Below, one piece after another: positions 47,701-55,813 of a DNA stretch of 64,000 nt (position 1 is its first letter; each line of letters begins with the position of its first letter). This DNA is from Rivularia sp. T60_A2020_040. GTDB taxonomy: Bacteria; Cyanobacteriota; Cyanobacteriia; Cyanobacteriales; Nostocaceae. The notes under the pieces were generated by a model. That model saw only the letters and a list, made by a program, of their open reading frames with translations, was not told the origin of the DNA and ran no database searches. Made by a program: the position numbers and the translations under genes. The stretch is taken from assembly GCA_015272215.1 (NCBI GenBank), contig JACYMD010000028.1, positions 1 to 64,000 on the forward strand, read 5' to 3'.

Positions 47701-48658
47701 CTTCTATCGGCTGGTCAATCAGTTCGTTATTAAATAGAGTTGTATCTCTACCGCTTTCTAAGAGAATTTCTCCATCAATTGCTCGCTCTCTCTGTCTCAG
47801 GGTAGATGTGGGTTTTTTAATTTTATGAACAGCCGCCCGGATACGCACAGATTGAGGTTTCAATCCTGATTGCAAAGTGGCGATAAACTCACCGTTGATG
47901 GCACGGGCTTGAAATCCCGGTGCATCTTTGTCTTGATCGGAACCGATAAATTTACCTGCACTGCTCGTTAGAGTTACCAATACATCTCTTGGAATAACCT
48001 GCCCTTCTTTGTTGACTATCTGTCCTCGAATTTGAATTGTCGAACGTCCATCAGCCTGCACTACCGGATCTCCTACTGCTGAAATATCCAGTTGCACTTC
48101 ACTACGACTTCTCTCGCTCCTCCCAGGTGTAGAATTCTCTTGGAGAGGATTTAAGGGTTCCACTTGGGTTTTCTGGTTGTTAGGAGTGGTAGGAGCCTCA
48201 AATAATGACTCTCCTTGTTGTTCAAACAAAGAGTCTGGCTGTGAACTTCCCCCAGAATTAGGAGATACTGGACTGTCTCCTATTTGTGCAAGCTCAACTG
48301 ATTGCTGTGGAGTTGGAGAAATCTCTTGAGTTTTATCCTCTTTTGATGTCTCCGCAGACAGTGAAACTTCAGAGATGGAAGGATTTCCCGGCTCTTGACT
48401 TTTTACCTCTTTTACTGTACCGAGAGCCTCTCTTAATCTAAGACTAATGTCTAATTGAGTCTTTTCATCTGATTCAGCAGCGACAGCAGCGTTAGAAGAC
48501 ATTGCAGAAAATCCGACAATCGCCATAACGATCGGTAAAATTCCGGTGCCACCGAACTTTAATAAGACAGATAACATCCTATGGAAAAATTGTTTTTGGT
48601 GACGATATTTATGACTATTGCTCAATCGCACGTGAGATTTAGTTAATTTCTTAATCAT
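44777..48658 (-). CDS. Large outer-membrane beta-barrel protein with Ig-like domain
   Basis: 1293 residues. After a long basic leader and a hydrophobic segment (about 35-60) comes a low-complexity spacer, then an invasin-like Ig domain (about 188-290: QLDISAVGDPVVQADGRSTI, then VLVTLTSSAGKF). From about residue 325 to 1215 the sequence is an unbroken alternation of amphipathic strands with aromatic girdles and asparagine/glycine turns, typical of an outer-membrane barrel; the count of strands is well over twenty. A charged C-terminal tail of ~75 residues follows. The start codon overlaps the stop of the upstream gene (ATGA, 48655-48658), so the two are translationally coupled. Possible roles: export pore, receptor or adhesin. 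I do not recognise a named family; Ig-plus-barrel is the firm part. Confidence 0.85.
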   Translation of the reverse strand: MIKKLTKSHVRLSNSHKYRHQKQFFHRMLSVLLKFGGTGILPIVMAIVGFSAMSSNAAVAAESDEKTQLDISLRLREALGTVKEVKSQEPGNPSISEVSLSAETSKEDKTQEISPTPQQSVELAQIGDSPVSPNSGGSSQPDSLFEQQGESLFEAPTTPNNQKTQVEPLNPLQENSTPGRSERSRSEVQLDISAVGDPVVQADGRSTIQIRGQIVNKEGQVIPRDVLVTLTSSAGKFIGSDQDKDAPGFQARAINGEFIATLQSGLKPQSVRIRAAVHKIKKPTSTLRQRERAIDGEILLESGRDTTLFNNELIDQPIEAYTQVEFTTYLRPSLVTGIVNLRIGARGTNFWGSRREFLNPEASSGTEVDLSSQVFATGKVGEWLFTGAFNSERPINQDCEGRNSLFGGIQFCEQQYPVYGDSSTVTPTTPSIDSFYARFERSSKVPGADPDYAMWGDYNTEEFSRPSQLYGGISRQLHGFKGNYSFGPLQITGLYANNVEGFQRDTFVPIGISGNYFLSRRLLVPGSENVYLEAEEINRPGTVVKRQQLYRGRDYEIDYDRGTIRLFSPILATELNPFGATLQRQIVVTYQPEFGEDGNIYGARAQFNISQNFDNKSFIAGSYLREDQGDRDFELYGADFQFSFGRWGKILGEYARSESDIGGGQNQQGNAYRVEAIGNLNDRVNLNAYYRSVEENFNNNATFSFSPGQTRYGAGLLGKLTDTTTLGISYDVEENFGRAATGLVNFFDLFDPQPQARPGQALDNELKTFRAGILQKFGFADASVEYVNRSREDRINNVLSGDAEQIVSRLKVPLTPSLTFQALNEANIDGSDPLYPNRTTLGLDWQAFEGVTFRLAHQWFDDTSLLEGNSLTTLDTLLDYNLAKDTTFNGRYSVLSGFNGMQGQGALGVNHGMPIAPGLRLSLGYQYVFRNIFNATAAGDRFPQYYAVGQTASSLGLFSGSVYSVGLEYTDNPDFKASGRFELRDGEEGNSTFISAGAAGKISPALTALVRYQQAGEANVFLPSNISNLGGTEGVRFEELGDTANLKIGLAYRDPTNDKFNGLLKYEWRQNFDSIPENQFTGSSTATGHVFSAEGIYAPSWRWEFFGKYALRNGVTYFDRERYEGTVNLAQARATYKLGYRTDLAVEGRWIGQNSNSNADFDEFGIAVEGGYYLTPDLRLGVGYAFGSVDDRDFTGYRSEGGLYLNVSLKLNELFGGFGLQKPVPKQEQESEISPLVRNGSQSEKPKTKLTERLKKNQSSQLVNRLRREEGREQSQIPNIKSSQVKLINNLKK

Positions 48659-49590
48659 TGTTTACCCTCCGAAAATGCAGGCGTAACCCCAAAATTCACC
48701 CGCACCATACTTCCAGGTGATAATTTCACCAAGCGTGACGGGCTATTTGTTTCAATAAAGTATTTATTCGGAGCTAGAGAGTAGCCTGGTAAACTAGTCA
48801 AATCCAGCGCCGCAGAACGATAACCGGAAATCACATTAGCTAAAGAATACATCCCGTTAGCATCGGTAACAATGCGATTGCCATCATCCATGTAAATCAC
48901 CGCATTCGGTACCCCAGGTTCGTTTGGCTGTTGTTCGCCGTCAAAGTTTTTATCAATAAATACTCTGCCAATCAAGGTACCGCAGTCGGATAAAATCCCC
49001 GATCTAATCCGCAATCTGTGGCTTGATTGGTTACTCCGCAAACCTCCAGCTTGGGCTTGCGCTAAGTTTGTGCCGCTTCCGCGTACAGCATCTGGAGTTA
49101 GCTCAGCAGCGTAATTAACTATTAAGCTTTCCCCCGGTTGCAAAGTAGCCGTCGAGTTGATTGTGACATTCGTGCCTCGACTCCCAGGATTAATACTTGG
49201 TTCGCTAAACTCCACCGCTTGCTCACCAATAGAACCCCGCAGTGACTGAGAAACAAATCGCAATCCTAACGGTAATCTATCGGTAATGCTGACATTTGTC
49301 GCTGGCGAGCGACCAACATTTTCAAGCCGCAATGTATAAATTACCGTATCCCCAGGTTCCGCAGCCGCGCGATCGCCAGTTTTGAGCAACCGTAAATCTG
49401 CCGGTGAAGCGCTGAGAATTACTTGATTAGAATCAACTCTTTGAACGGGTAAATTATCGGCTCCACTACTGGCAGTATTCTCGATCACTGTTTGACCAAC
49501 AGTCGGTATAATTCCATAAGTAATAACACTCAAGGAACCGATGGTTAAAAAGAGGCTTTTACGCCTTAGCCATGAGATTAAAGACATCAT
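48655..49590 (-). CDS. Exported DUF11 / SdrD-like domain protein
   Basis: 311 residues. A signal peptide (SLFLTIGSLSVITYGIIPTV) is followed by a DUF11-type domain (about 60-185: LRLLKTGDRAAAEPGDTVIY, then NVGRSPATNVSITDRLPLGL) and a single SdrD/Cna-B-like domain (about 205-285: IGRVFIDKNFDGEQQPNEPG, then VTDANGMYSLANV). This combination is often the N-terminal part of large outer-membrane proteins in other bacteria; here it is a separate gene overlapping the barrel gene by 4 bp (ATGA), which suggests a split of one ancestral protein or an obligate complex. It is first in the cluster. Predicted periplasmic or surface-exposed. Confidence 0.85.
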   Translation of the reverse strand: MMSLISWLRRKSLFLTIGSLSVITYGIIPTVGQTVIENTASSGADNLPVQRVDSNQVILSASPADLRLLKTGDRAAAEPGDTVIYTLRLENVGRSPATNVSITDRLPLGLRFVSQSLRGSIGEQAVEFSEPSINPGSRGTNVTINSTATLQPGESLIVNYAAELTPDAVRGSGTNLAQAQAGGLRSNQSSHRLRIRSGILSDCGTLIGRVFIDKNFDGEQQPNEPGVPNAVIYMDDGNRIVTDANGMYSLANVISGYRSAALDLTSLPGYSLAPNKYFIETNSPSRLVKLSPGSMVRVNFGVTPAFSEGKQ

Positions 49591-51454
49591 TGGAAGGCAT
49601 CAATGCAATAAATAGCTAGGTTTTCTCAAGTATTGGCTTTAACTAAAAAGCCATTTTTCTCAAATTCAAATTCTTAACTAGTAGCCAAGAATTGTATCGC
49701 TAAAGTTCACTAAGTTATACGTAATATCGAAGAAAATTTTATTTTTGATTTCTCCTTGTGTGCAAAATGTATATTTTTTTGCAATCAGAGCATATTATCA
49801 ACTACTTGTCAAGATAAAAACCAGTTGCAGATAGGTTTACATCCCGATATTTTAATGCCCTCAAGTCAAACAAACTCAACGAATAAACTCACTAATTAGG
49901 GCTTTTGATCTCAAAATAATTAACCCTGATCCCCAGATTCAACTAAAAATAGTCGGAAAAATGTTTCTATGCAATCCGTACAGTGAAAACATTTTTTACT
50001 GAGTTTCTGTGAATTTATTTACGTAAATCTACCCTTTGAGACGAGAACAAATCTGGATTATCTAGGGACAGAAATTCACCTATTAGACTGCATTTCGTCA
50101 ATAGGGAAATAACCTGACTACCTGGTAAAAATTGCGATCGCAGTTGTTAATTACTCGTGGATAAAACGTGTAACTTATTCGTTAAAGGTATTACGTTTAA
50201 ATTTTTATTGATTGAAATGAGAAAAATTTTGTATCAACAAAGCAATAAGTGTGTTTATCTGAGTAATTTGATATCCGCCGTTTAGTTTTAGGTATTAAAT
50301 AAGAAATATTCATCTTTGCCTCCATTACCTTCACACCACTGTCATAAAATTGCTTAAGGTAGAGTATCCCACGTATGGGCTCTTTTTGAGTCACTAATTA
50401 CATACAGAGAATAATTAAAAGTTTTCAGATTAATTATTCTGTGGGTTTGCTCAGACTTCTACACAGGTGTAGAAGCATATATTTAGAGAACTGAACCTAG
50501 CATTTAGTTGTGCTTGAGAGAACCTTCACTTAATCTTCAGGTATATTTCAGGTTCTCATAAATTAGCATCTTAGAGATGTTTCTTAGACTGTATATTTCC
50601 AATTTACAATTTTGGGACTACTCAATACCTTACTTTGCTGAATCTTTATTTTTTTTAGGTCACACTTCAGTAATATTACTCAGAAAAACCTGACAAGTAA
50701 TCAGGGATGTTGTATTTTCTTATGTATTTTTTTTACATTAATATTTATCAGTAATAAAACCACTAGTGATAATACTTAAGTTTTTCCTTAGCAGTAAATA
50801 AAACAATAAGTAAATATATGCAATATTTTTTTTGCTTATGATATTTGATTTAAACTTAGGATTTTCTAAGCTGTTCATAATTCATAATCAGCAATTTTGA
50901 TCAAGACTTAGCTTATTCTTTGCTTACACCGTTTTTAGGAAAAATATTTTCCAGAGTAAATGTAATATATTTTACAATTTACATCTATTTTGATATATTG
51001 TATTTTACAAATATTTCAGAAGACACAAGTTATTTATTAGACGCAATACTAGTAAAAATAGGTAAACATAGGTGTAAGAAATTTATATAGACAGTTTATG
51101 AAGTGTCTACTATGTGGAAATATTATTGTGTATTCTTTACTTCTTGTTGTCTGTTGTTACTGAAAACGAGATGAATTTAGGGAAGTAATAGCATTGTCAT
51201 GTTCATCAGAAAAACTTATCGCGGTTTCTCGATTAATTGGTTTTATGTGAACTTACTACAAGTAGTCAAAAAATAAGGGAAGATCAGCAATTCATGCATC
51301 TTCCCCCACTAATAGTACGGTGATGATAATTATTTTTAATTTTCGCAATCAAAAATATAGCGAAATTTAATGCAATAATTATTAATAATCAATCTAATAT
51401 TGTCAAAACTGCTTGCGCTGTCATCCTACAAATGCAGCGCGATCGCAGTGAATG
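49591..51454. other. Long non-coding region upstream of the surface-protein cluster
   Basis: About 1.86 kb, the longest stretch without a supportable gene. A 65-codon frame at 50197-50394 has no ribosome binding site or family resemblance. It holds a HIP1-like TGCGATCGCAG near 50133 and a perfect dyad at 50456-50475. AT-rich runs suggest promoter or regulatory DNA, or an unrecognised small RNA. I see no CRISPR, tRNA or riboswitch. Confidence 0.5.
50456..50475. promoter_or_regulatory. Perfect 9-bp dyad, possible operator
   Basis: CTTCTACAC and GTGTAGAAG are exact inverted repeats separated by two bases (AG). The size and symmetry fit a dimeric regulator's binding site, about 870 bp upstream of the surface cluster's first start codon and over 1.6 kb from the start of the next gene, which lies beyond it on the same strand. 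A short hairpin in RNA is the alternative. Confidence 0.4.
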
Positions 51455-52096
51455 TTAGTAAGTATCGTCGTATTCAGGAGTTTCGATACGTCTTTCCGAG
51501 CGAGGAGGTAAAAACTCCGCACGACGTACCGGAGGAGATATGGTATGACCAGCAGAGCCATTGTAAGGATGAATCACCTGTACCGTTCTTGTAGGACGGT
51601 GTTTTGGAGAGAATAAAGCAGAGACTCCAGCAACTACAATACCACCACCAACAGTCAGCGCCATACCACCAACAGCCCAAAGTATATTAGAAGACCACCA
51701 AGCTTCTTGGGGCTGTAGTACAGCTTGTTGCGCGGCATTTTGGTTTTGTTGAGCGTTTAATTGTGATTGGTAGTAAGTTTGTATTTGAGACTGAAACTGT
51801 TGAGTTTGATTCTTCAACTGGTCGTTTTCTCGTTGAAGCATATCAAGTTGGTTTTTTTGACGTTCTAACTGCGTCCGCAATTCAACCGTATCTAAACCAG
51901 GAGGAATCTGGTTGGGATAAACTGGTAAGCCAGGATAAGTACCTGGTTGAGCCATGTAGGGTGGTGCGACTATGGGTGCTTGCACTTGCGGGGTAGCGTT
52001 AAAATTCGGCACGGAATTACCAGAACCCTTCAACAGCAAAAGAGCTGCTAGCCCAGCGACTGCAACTCCGCCAATAAAAGCCATACTTTCACTCAT
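51455..52096 (-). CDS. Membrane protein with coiled coil, unknown function
   Basis: 213 residues from the ATG at 52096, which follows GGGGGAAAA; an ATG five codons upstream lacks this site. One membrane segment near the N-terminus (AFIGGVAVAGLAALLLLKGS), a proline-rich stretch, a glutamine-rich coiled coil (about 72-130), a second membrane segment (ILWAVGGMALTVGGGIVVAG, about 143-165) and a basic, proline/arginine-rich tail. Composition suggests a cell-envelope or division-linked protein of filamentous cyanobacteria, but I do not recognise the family. Confidence 0.65.
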   Translation of the reverse strand: MSESMAFIGGVAVAGLAALLLLKGSGNSVPNFNATPQVQAPIVAPPYMAQPGTYPGLPVYPNQIPPGLDTVELRTQLERQKNQLDMLQRENDQLKNQTQQFQSQIQTYYQSQLNAQQNQNAAQQAVLQPQEAWWSSNILWAVGGMALTVGGGIVVAGVSALFSPKHRPTRTVQVIHPYNGSAGHTISPPVRRAEFLPPRSERRIETPEYDDTY

Positions 52097-52570
52097 AGCG
52101 TTTTCCCCCATAACGCGACAAAATTAAAATCATTGATAATCTATACTCTCTCACACTCATCATTTATACCTTATTCAATTCCATATAATAACCAAAACAT
52201 AAAACTTAGTACCAAGTACTTTTTTTACTACTGGTAATAGCTTTATATATTCAAAATCATATCTGTAAAATTGTCTAGTACAGATAGCTAGATCAAACAT
52301 TGTTGCAATCATTTTTTCATATAAGTTTTTTTTGTTATCAATAAATATTAGTAATCAAGCATCTTTTGCCGAAATTACCCACTAGAATCATTTTCAAGCT
52401 TGTTTGAGCCGTAAAATTACTCGGTTCTCGATACTCACGTCTAAGAAATATCGCTAACTTAACACAAAAATAATTGTCCTAAGAAAATTATGGTGAATCC
52501 AAGTAAGAATACTTATAAAATATCAATTATGTAAAAAAACTCAGTCTATATAGTTATTTCGCACCTTTGC

Positions 52571-52681
52571 TTACTCCTATCCCGCTCGAAAATTACCTAT
52601 TTCTCTTCATTTATTTCCTTTGCGCTAAGAGCGTCTAGAAGGGTTTTTTTTATCGGTAATCTTCTGCCGGTTCGGGAGTAA
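52571..52681. repeat. TTACTCC-ended repeat family, copy 3
   Basis: Starts TTACTCCTATCC (as in copy 2) and ends GGGAGTAA, its inverted form. It shares GGTAATCTTCTGC with copy 1 and CTAAGAGCGTC with copy 2. At 111 bp it is shorter than the other two, so it may be a deleted form. Confidence 0.65.
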
Positions 52682-52802
52682 TTCTTTACTGGCAAAGAAA
52701 ACGGAATTTTCTGTTCTTTGTGATCTTAATATCTAAAGTAGCTTGTATATCACAGTGGATATTTTTGATTAGACATTTATCTTAATTTGGGATTTAAGTT
52801 TT

Positions 52803-52837
52803 GGCTAGGGGTAAAATCCCCGTTAGCTTCACCGGGG
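52803..52837 (-). terminator. Terminator-like hairpins after the ndhL-DUF3007 operon
   Basis: On the minus strand CCCCG and CGGGG (plus-strand 52818-52822 and 52833-52837) form a stem followed by ATTTT, an intrinsic-terminator layout just past the stop at 52867. An alternative stem (GCTAGGGG with CCCCGTTAGC, 52804-52827) shares bases with it, so only one can form at a time. Confidence 0.55.
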
Positions 52838-52866
52838 TTGAGTGTAATTGCAAATAATTTTCAAGC

Positions 52867-53172
52867 TTAATTATCTTCCTGATGTTCCACCTCAGCTAAA
52901 AGTTGATCTCTTTGTTCGGGAGAAAGTTGGTCTAGCTGATGTTGCAAAAAGGCTTTTTCGTATTCTTCTCGTTGTTGATGATAGGTCATTTTATTTCCCA
53001 CCGCACGAAAAACATAGCTGAGCAGCCAGCCAATTAAACCTCCAACCAATAAAACTTGGCTCCAAATACCAGCGCTAAAGCTATTAAAACCTAGAAGCTT
53101 AAAAGCTACATAAGCTAAACCACCGAAACCAAAAACGCCAAATACAATTCCAATAGCGTCAATGCGTCGCAT
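52867..53172 (-). CDS. DUF3007 family membrane protein
   Basis: 101 residues with two membrane segments (AIGIVFGVFGFGGLAYVAFK and AGIWSQVLLVGGLIGWLLSY) and a charged helical end (HHQLDQLSPEQRDQLLAEVE-type). The sequence fits the DUF3007 family conserved in cyanobacteria and plastids. It begins 27 bp after ndhL, so is likely co-transcribed. A link to NDH-1 or thylakoid function is inference from this. Confidence 0.82.
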   Translation of the reverse strand: MRRIDAIGIVFGVFGFGGLAYVAFKLLGFNSFSAGIWSQVLLVGGLIGWLLSYVFRAVGNKMTYHQQREEYEKAFLQHQLDQLSPEQRDQLLAEVEHQEDN

Positions 53173-53199
53173 TTTTAAATATGACCTACCAATACATGA

Positions 53200-53451
53200 T
53201 TAAACTTCAATTTGTCGTCGCCGTGGTCGAAAATTAACAAACGGTGATAGGAGCAATAAACCGGGAAAGAACAAGAACACGAGAAAATACATGAAGCCAC
53301 GTTCAAAGGAACTAACTGAGTACCAGCGAAATTTCATGTAGGTTAAAACCATGACTGGAATCACCAACAGGTAGGAACCCGCCAAAAGTAGGTACATCAA
53401 AGGTACCATGATGGTTTCGCTATTTAAATAAGTGAGTAGACTTGATTGCAT
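53200..53451 (-). CDS. ndhL: NAD(P)H-quinone oxidoreductase (NDH-1) subunit L
   Basis: 83 residues with two membrane helices and the conserved core [20 protein letters not shown], then [20 protein letters not shown], which matches NdhL (IctA). NdhL is a small cyanobacteria/plastid-specific subunit of thylakoid NDH-1 needed for cyclic electron flow and inorganic carbon uptake. Homologues are about 70 residues, so the ATG at 53409 is a possible start; the first ATG has a GGAA upstream. It is followed by the DUF3007 gene. Confidence 0.92.
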   Translation of the reverse strand: MQSSLLTYLNSETIMVPLMYLLLAGSYLLVIPVMVLTYMKFRWYSVSSFERGFMYFLVFLFFPGLLLLSPFVNFRPRRRQIEV

Positions 53452-53742
53452 ATATTTTCCATTATTAACTGGTTGAATATATTTTCTATCATAAACTTAA
53501 GCTGGGACTCAAGGAAGTATCGCTGGTCGCAATATTCCAGAGTAGATTGTATGTTCCTAGAGTATCACAATCACCGTTTTACATGAATTTCAAGCCTTCG
53601 GGATGTGAATCACGACTCAGATATCACAAAAGCGTCAAAAAAAAATTTGAAAAAATGTTGGACAAAATACGTAATTAATGCTCAAATAGATGAGGAGATA
53701 TTTGCTGCTAATAGCTGATATCGACGATTCCCCAAAAAACAT

Positions 53743-54109
53743 GGGGGTGTGGCGGAATGGTAGACGCTACGGACTTAAAAAGTTGAGCCTTGTTGAAGAA
53801 ATTCTACAAGTGGATGCTCTCAAATTCAGGGAAACCTAAATTTTACGTTTAAATCTTACGTAAGATATGGCAATCCTGAGCCAAGCCGAATTAACTTTGA
53901 TTGTTCGGAAGGTGCAGAGACTCGACGGGAGCGACCCTAACGTAATTACAGATAGTTGTTTAATTATTGGTAAAGTCGAGGGTAAAGGGAGAGTCCAATT
54001 CTTAAAACCTGATGTTTGAGAAAACAATCAAGGTAGTAGCGAAAGCTGCGGAAGAATGAAAATCCGTTGACTGTAAAATGTCGTGAGGGTTCAAGTCCCT
54101 CCACCCCCA
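53743..54109 (+). tRNA. tRNA-Leu(UAA), interrupted by a group I intron
   Basis: The 5' exon (53743-53776) starts GGGGGTGTGGCGG and holds the D-arm and anticodon-stem start ACGGA. The 3' exon (54059-54109) continues with AAAATCCGT, the long variable arm, the T-arm GAGGGTTCAAGTCCCTC and CACCCCC, pairing with the 5' GGGGGTG, then A at the discriminator position. Spliced length is 85 nt, right for tRNA-Leu. The anticodon is UAA, with the intron placed after its first base. CCA is not encoded (the next bases are TTA). Confidence 0.95.
53777..54058 (+). ncRNA. Group I intron of tRNA-Leu(UAA)
   Basis: 282 nt. It carries the conserved core: GTGCAGAGACTCGACGGGAG (the R element with GACTC at 53919-53923) and AAGGGAGAGTCC (the S element with GAGTC at 53991-53995), whose GACTC/GAGTC pair to form P7. 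It ends in G (54058), the terminal guanosine, and sits at the U|AA position used by the ancient cyanobacterial and plastid tRNA-Leu intron. It should self-splice with guanosine. No endonuclease gene is inside; a 63-codon frame on the other strand is chance. Confidence 0.93.
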
Positions 54110-54484
54110 TTAATGTTATTTATGGTTTTGTTGTTGTCCCAGATGTAATTGCATTTGGGACAAAATTTTTGTCTTTATATTTGTATTTGTATTTATATTT
54201 TGCGATGCTGAATGTAACCAGCCATATAGAAAATTATTTTCCTGATTTTAATAAATAAACAAGAATTAACTAATTAAGGATACGGTCGAATCCCAGTATA
54301 ATTTTAAATTTTAAATAGTGGTAATTACACAAGTGGTTGCAATATTTTTATCCTCAAATCATAAGTTTATCAAATTTATGTAAAAAATACATAAGTTTAA
54401 AATAATCAGATTGAAGCTCCTGTTTGTGAAGGATAAGCTAGTAAGAATACAAGCAGGAGACTTTTGGGTCTATATAGCCATAAT
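54110..54484. other. Intergenic region after the tRNA gene
   Basis: About 375 bp. TGTCCCAGATGTAATTGCAT followed by TTGGGACA near 54136-54163 forms a hairpin (TGTCCCA ... TGGGACA) followed by AAATTTTTG: a good intrinsic terminator for the tRNA transcript. The rest is AT-rich. Confidence 0.6.
54136..54172 (+). terminator. Intrinsic terminator after tRNA-Leu
   Basis: TGTCCCA pairs with TGGGACA, with an inner match of ATGTAAT with ATTGCAT parts, and AAAATTTTTG follows. It lies about 25 bp after the tRNA 3' end. Confidence 0.65.
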
Positions 54485-55813
54485 ATGATTGTTGATAGCT
54501 TACCGATAATACAGGGTAAAAAGCATCTTCTTGACTTGAATCATAGAGGATTGGATGTGCAGGCTGCACAAGAAAAAGTTTATAGCTTTTTTGTAGAAAT
54601 GGTTCAAAACCATGAACCAGAAGATGTTTTACAAGAATTTAAGAATTTATTTATAGATTGCTTAGATTCAGGTAGCTCAGATTACGAGTTAGGAATCTAC
54701 GACATTTTTGTCGGTAGTAACGAACCGGAGTTTCGTAATACTCTGAAACGGACTTGTTATATATTGATTAATAATTGGGAAAATCGTCGTCAATATAAAT
54801 ATATTCAACAGTTAATTGATTTATTTGCAAATTATACGCCGAAAACAAGTGTAACTAGTTCGAGAAAAATTAATATTTTTAGAGCTTGGTTAATAAACTT
54901 TGTTAATAGTAAGGATTGTCAAGAACTCAAGTTATTTGCGATTAAACACGAAGACCAAAGTAAACTGCATTGGACAAATCGCTATAGTTCTTATTTATTA
55001 ATAGCCCAGTCAACGGATAAAAACAACCCCAAAGAACAACAACAAGCAGCAAAGCGCCTTTCTAAACAATTAAAAGATAAATTTAAATTTGAATTAGCAA
55101 TGTATATTGCTCGTTCTCAATCTGCGGCTTCAAATGTTAATCGTTACCAAAATCCAAGTATTTTGGGAGATGAAGTTTTACGTTTGATTAAAGTACTTGT
55201 TGTGAGAAAGGGTGCATTTAGTTATGAAAATATTGCTCATATCTTTATTAAACAGACTAGGAATCAAAATTTAAAAGATTTTAAAGAAAGCTTGCTGAAG
55301 TATTTGTTATATTCCGTCATTCAACAAGATTTTATTGAAACTTTGCAACAACAGTTATCGGAAAAATTGTTAGTGTGGAAAACAGAATATAACCAAGAAA
55401 CGATTAATCAGAATTTATTGCTGAGAATTTGTAATAAAATCATTGATTATTTAACTTCAGAAAACGGGAAAGAACCCTCCCAGTTATTTACTTTACTGCT
55501 TTCTCAAGGAAATCCACTCAACTTAGTAATTGTACTGCTAAAAATAGTTTTAATTAGCAAAAATTCCCGTCGTCATTTAGAAATGCGGATTGCAAATCTG
55601 ATTTGTTATTATGATATTTATCCTGAAGAAGAATGTAAGTGGGTAATTAATTTCATAGAAATATTTACGATAACGTTTGCAATTTATGCAGATAATGTGG
55701 AATACAATTTAATAAAAATGCAAGAAGATTCTGGTAGTGATGAATTACCACAAAATTTAGATACTTATCGAATATTTTCTCAATTAAAATTACTGAGAAA
55801 AGAAAATTATTAA
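54485..55813 (+). CDS. Conserved hypothetical, helical protein
   Basis: 442 residues from the ATG at 54485; an in-frame TTG at 54464 sits just after AGGAG and is a possible alternative start. Almost wholly alpha-helical with repeated aromatic/leucine patterns (YKYIQQLIDLFANYTPKT, KWVINFIEIFTITFAIYADN), no signal peptide. The pattern suggests a helical-repeat fold. I recognise no named domain. It overlaps the 3' end of the convergent gene by 4 bp. Confidence 0.65.
   Translation: MIVDSLPIIQGKKHLLDLNHRGLDVQAAQEKVYSFFVEMVQNHEPEDVLQEFKNLFIDCLDSGSSDYELGIYDIFVGSNEPEFRNTLKRTCYILINNWENRRQYKYIQQLIDLFANYTPKTSVTSSRKINIFRAWLINFVNSKDCQELKLFAIKHEDQSKLHWTNRYSSYLLIAQSTDKNNPKEQQQAAKRLSKQLKDKFKFELAMYIARSQSAASNVNRYQNPSILGDEVLRLIKVLVVRKGAFSYENIAHIFIKQTRNQNLKDFKESLLKYLLYSVIQQDFIETLQQQLSEKLLVWKTEYNQETINQNLLLRICNKIIDYLTSENGKEPSQLFTLLLSQGNPLNLVIVLLKIVLISKNSRRHLEMRIANLICYYDIYPEEECKWVINFIEIFTITFAIYADNVEYNLIKMQEDSGSDELPQNLDTYRIFSQLKLLRKENY

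Larger units (their letters stand above)
52097..52866. other. Intergenic region with repeat and terminator-like hairpins
   Basis: About 770 bp. It contains the TTACTCC-ended element at 52571-52681 and the hairpins at 52803-52837. The rest is AT-rich with nothing recognised. Confidence 0.5.

Noticed and set aside
50197-50394. 65-codon minus-strand frame in the long gene-free region
   Set aside because: No ribosome binding site or recognisable motif; amino-acid make-up unremarkable.
53836-54027. Open frame on the minus strand inside the tRNA-Leu intron
   Set aside because: It lies wholly within the group I intron core; no endonuclease motif, and conserved intron sequence explains the openness.
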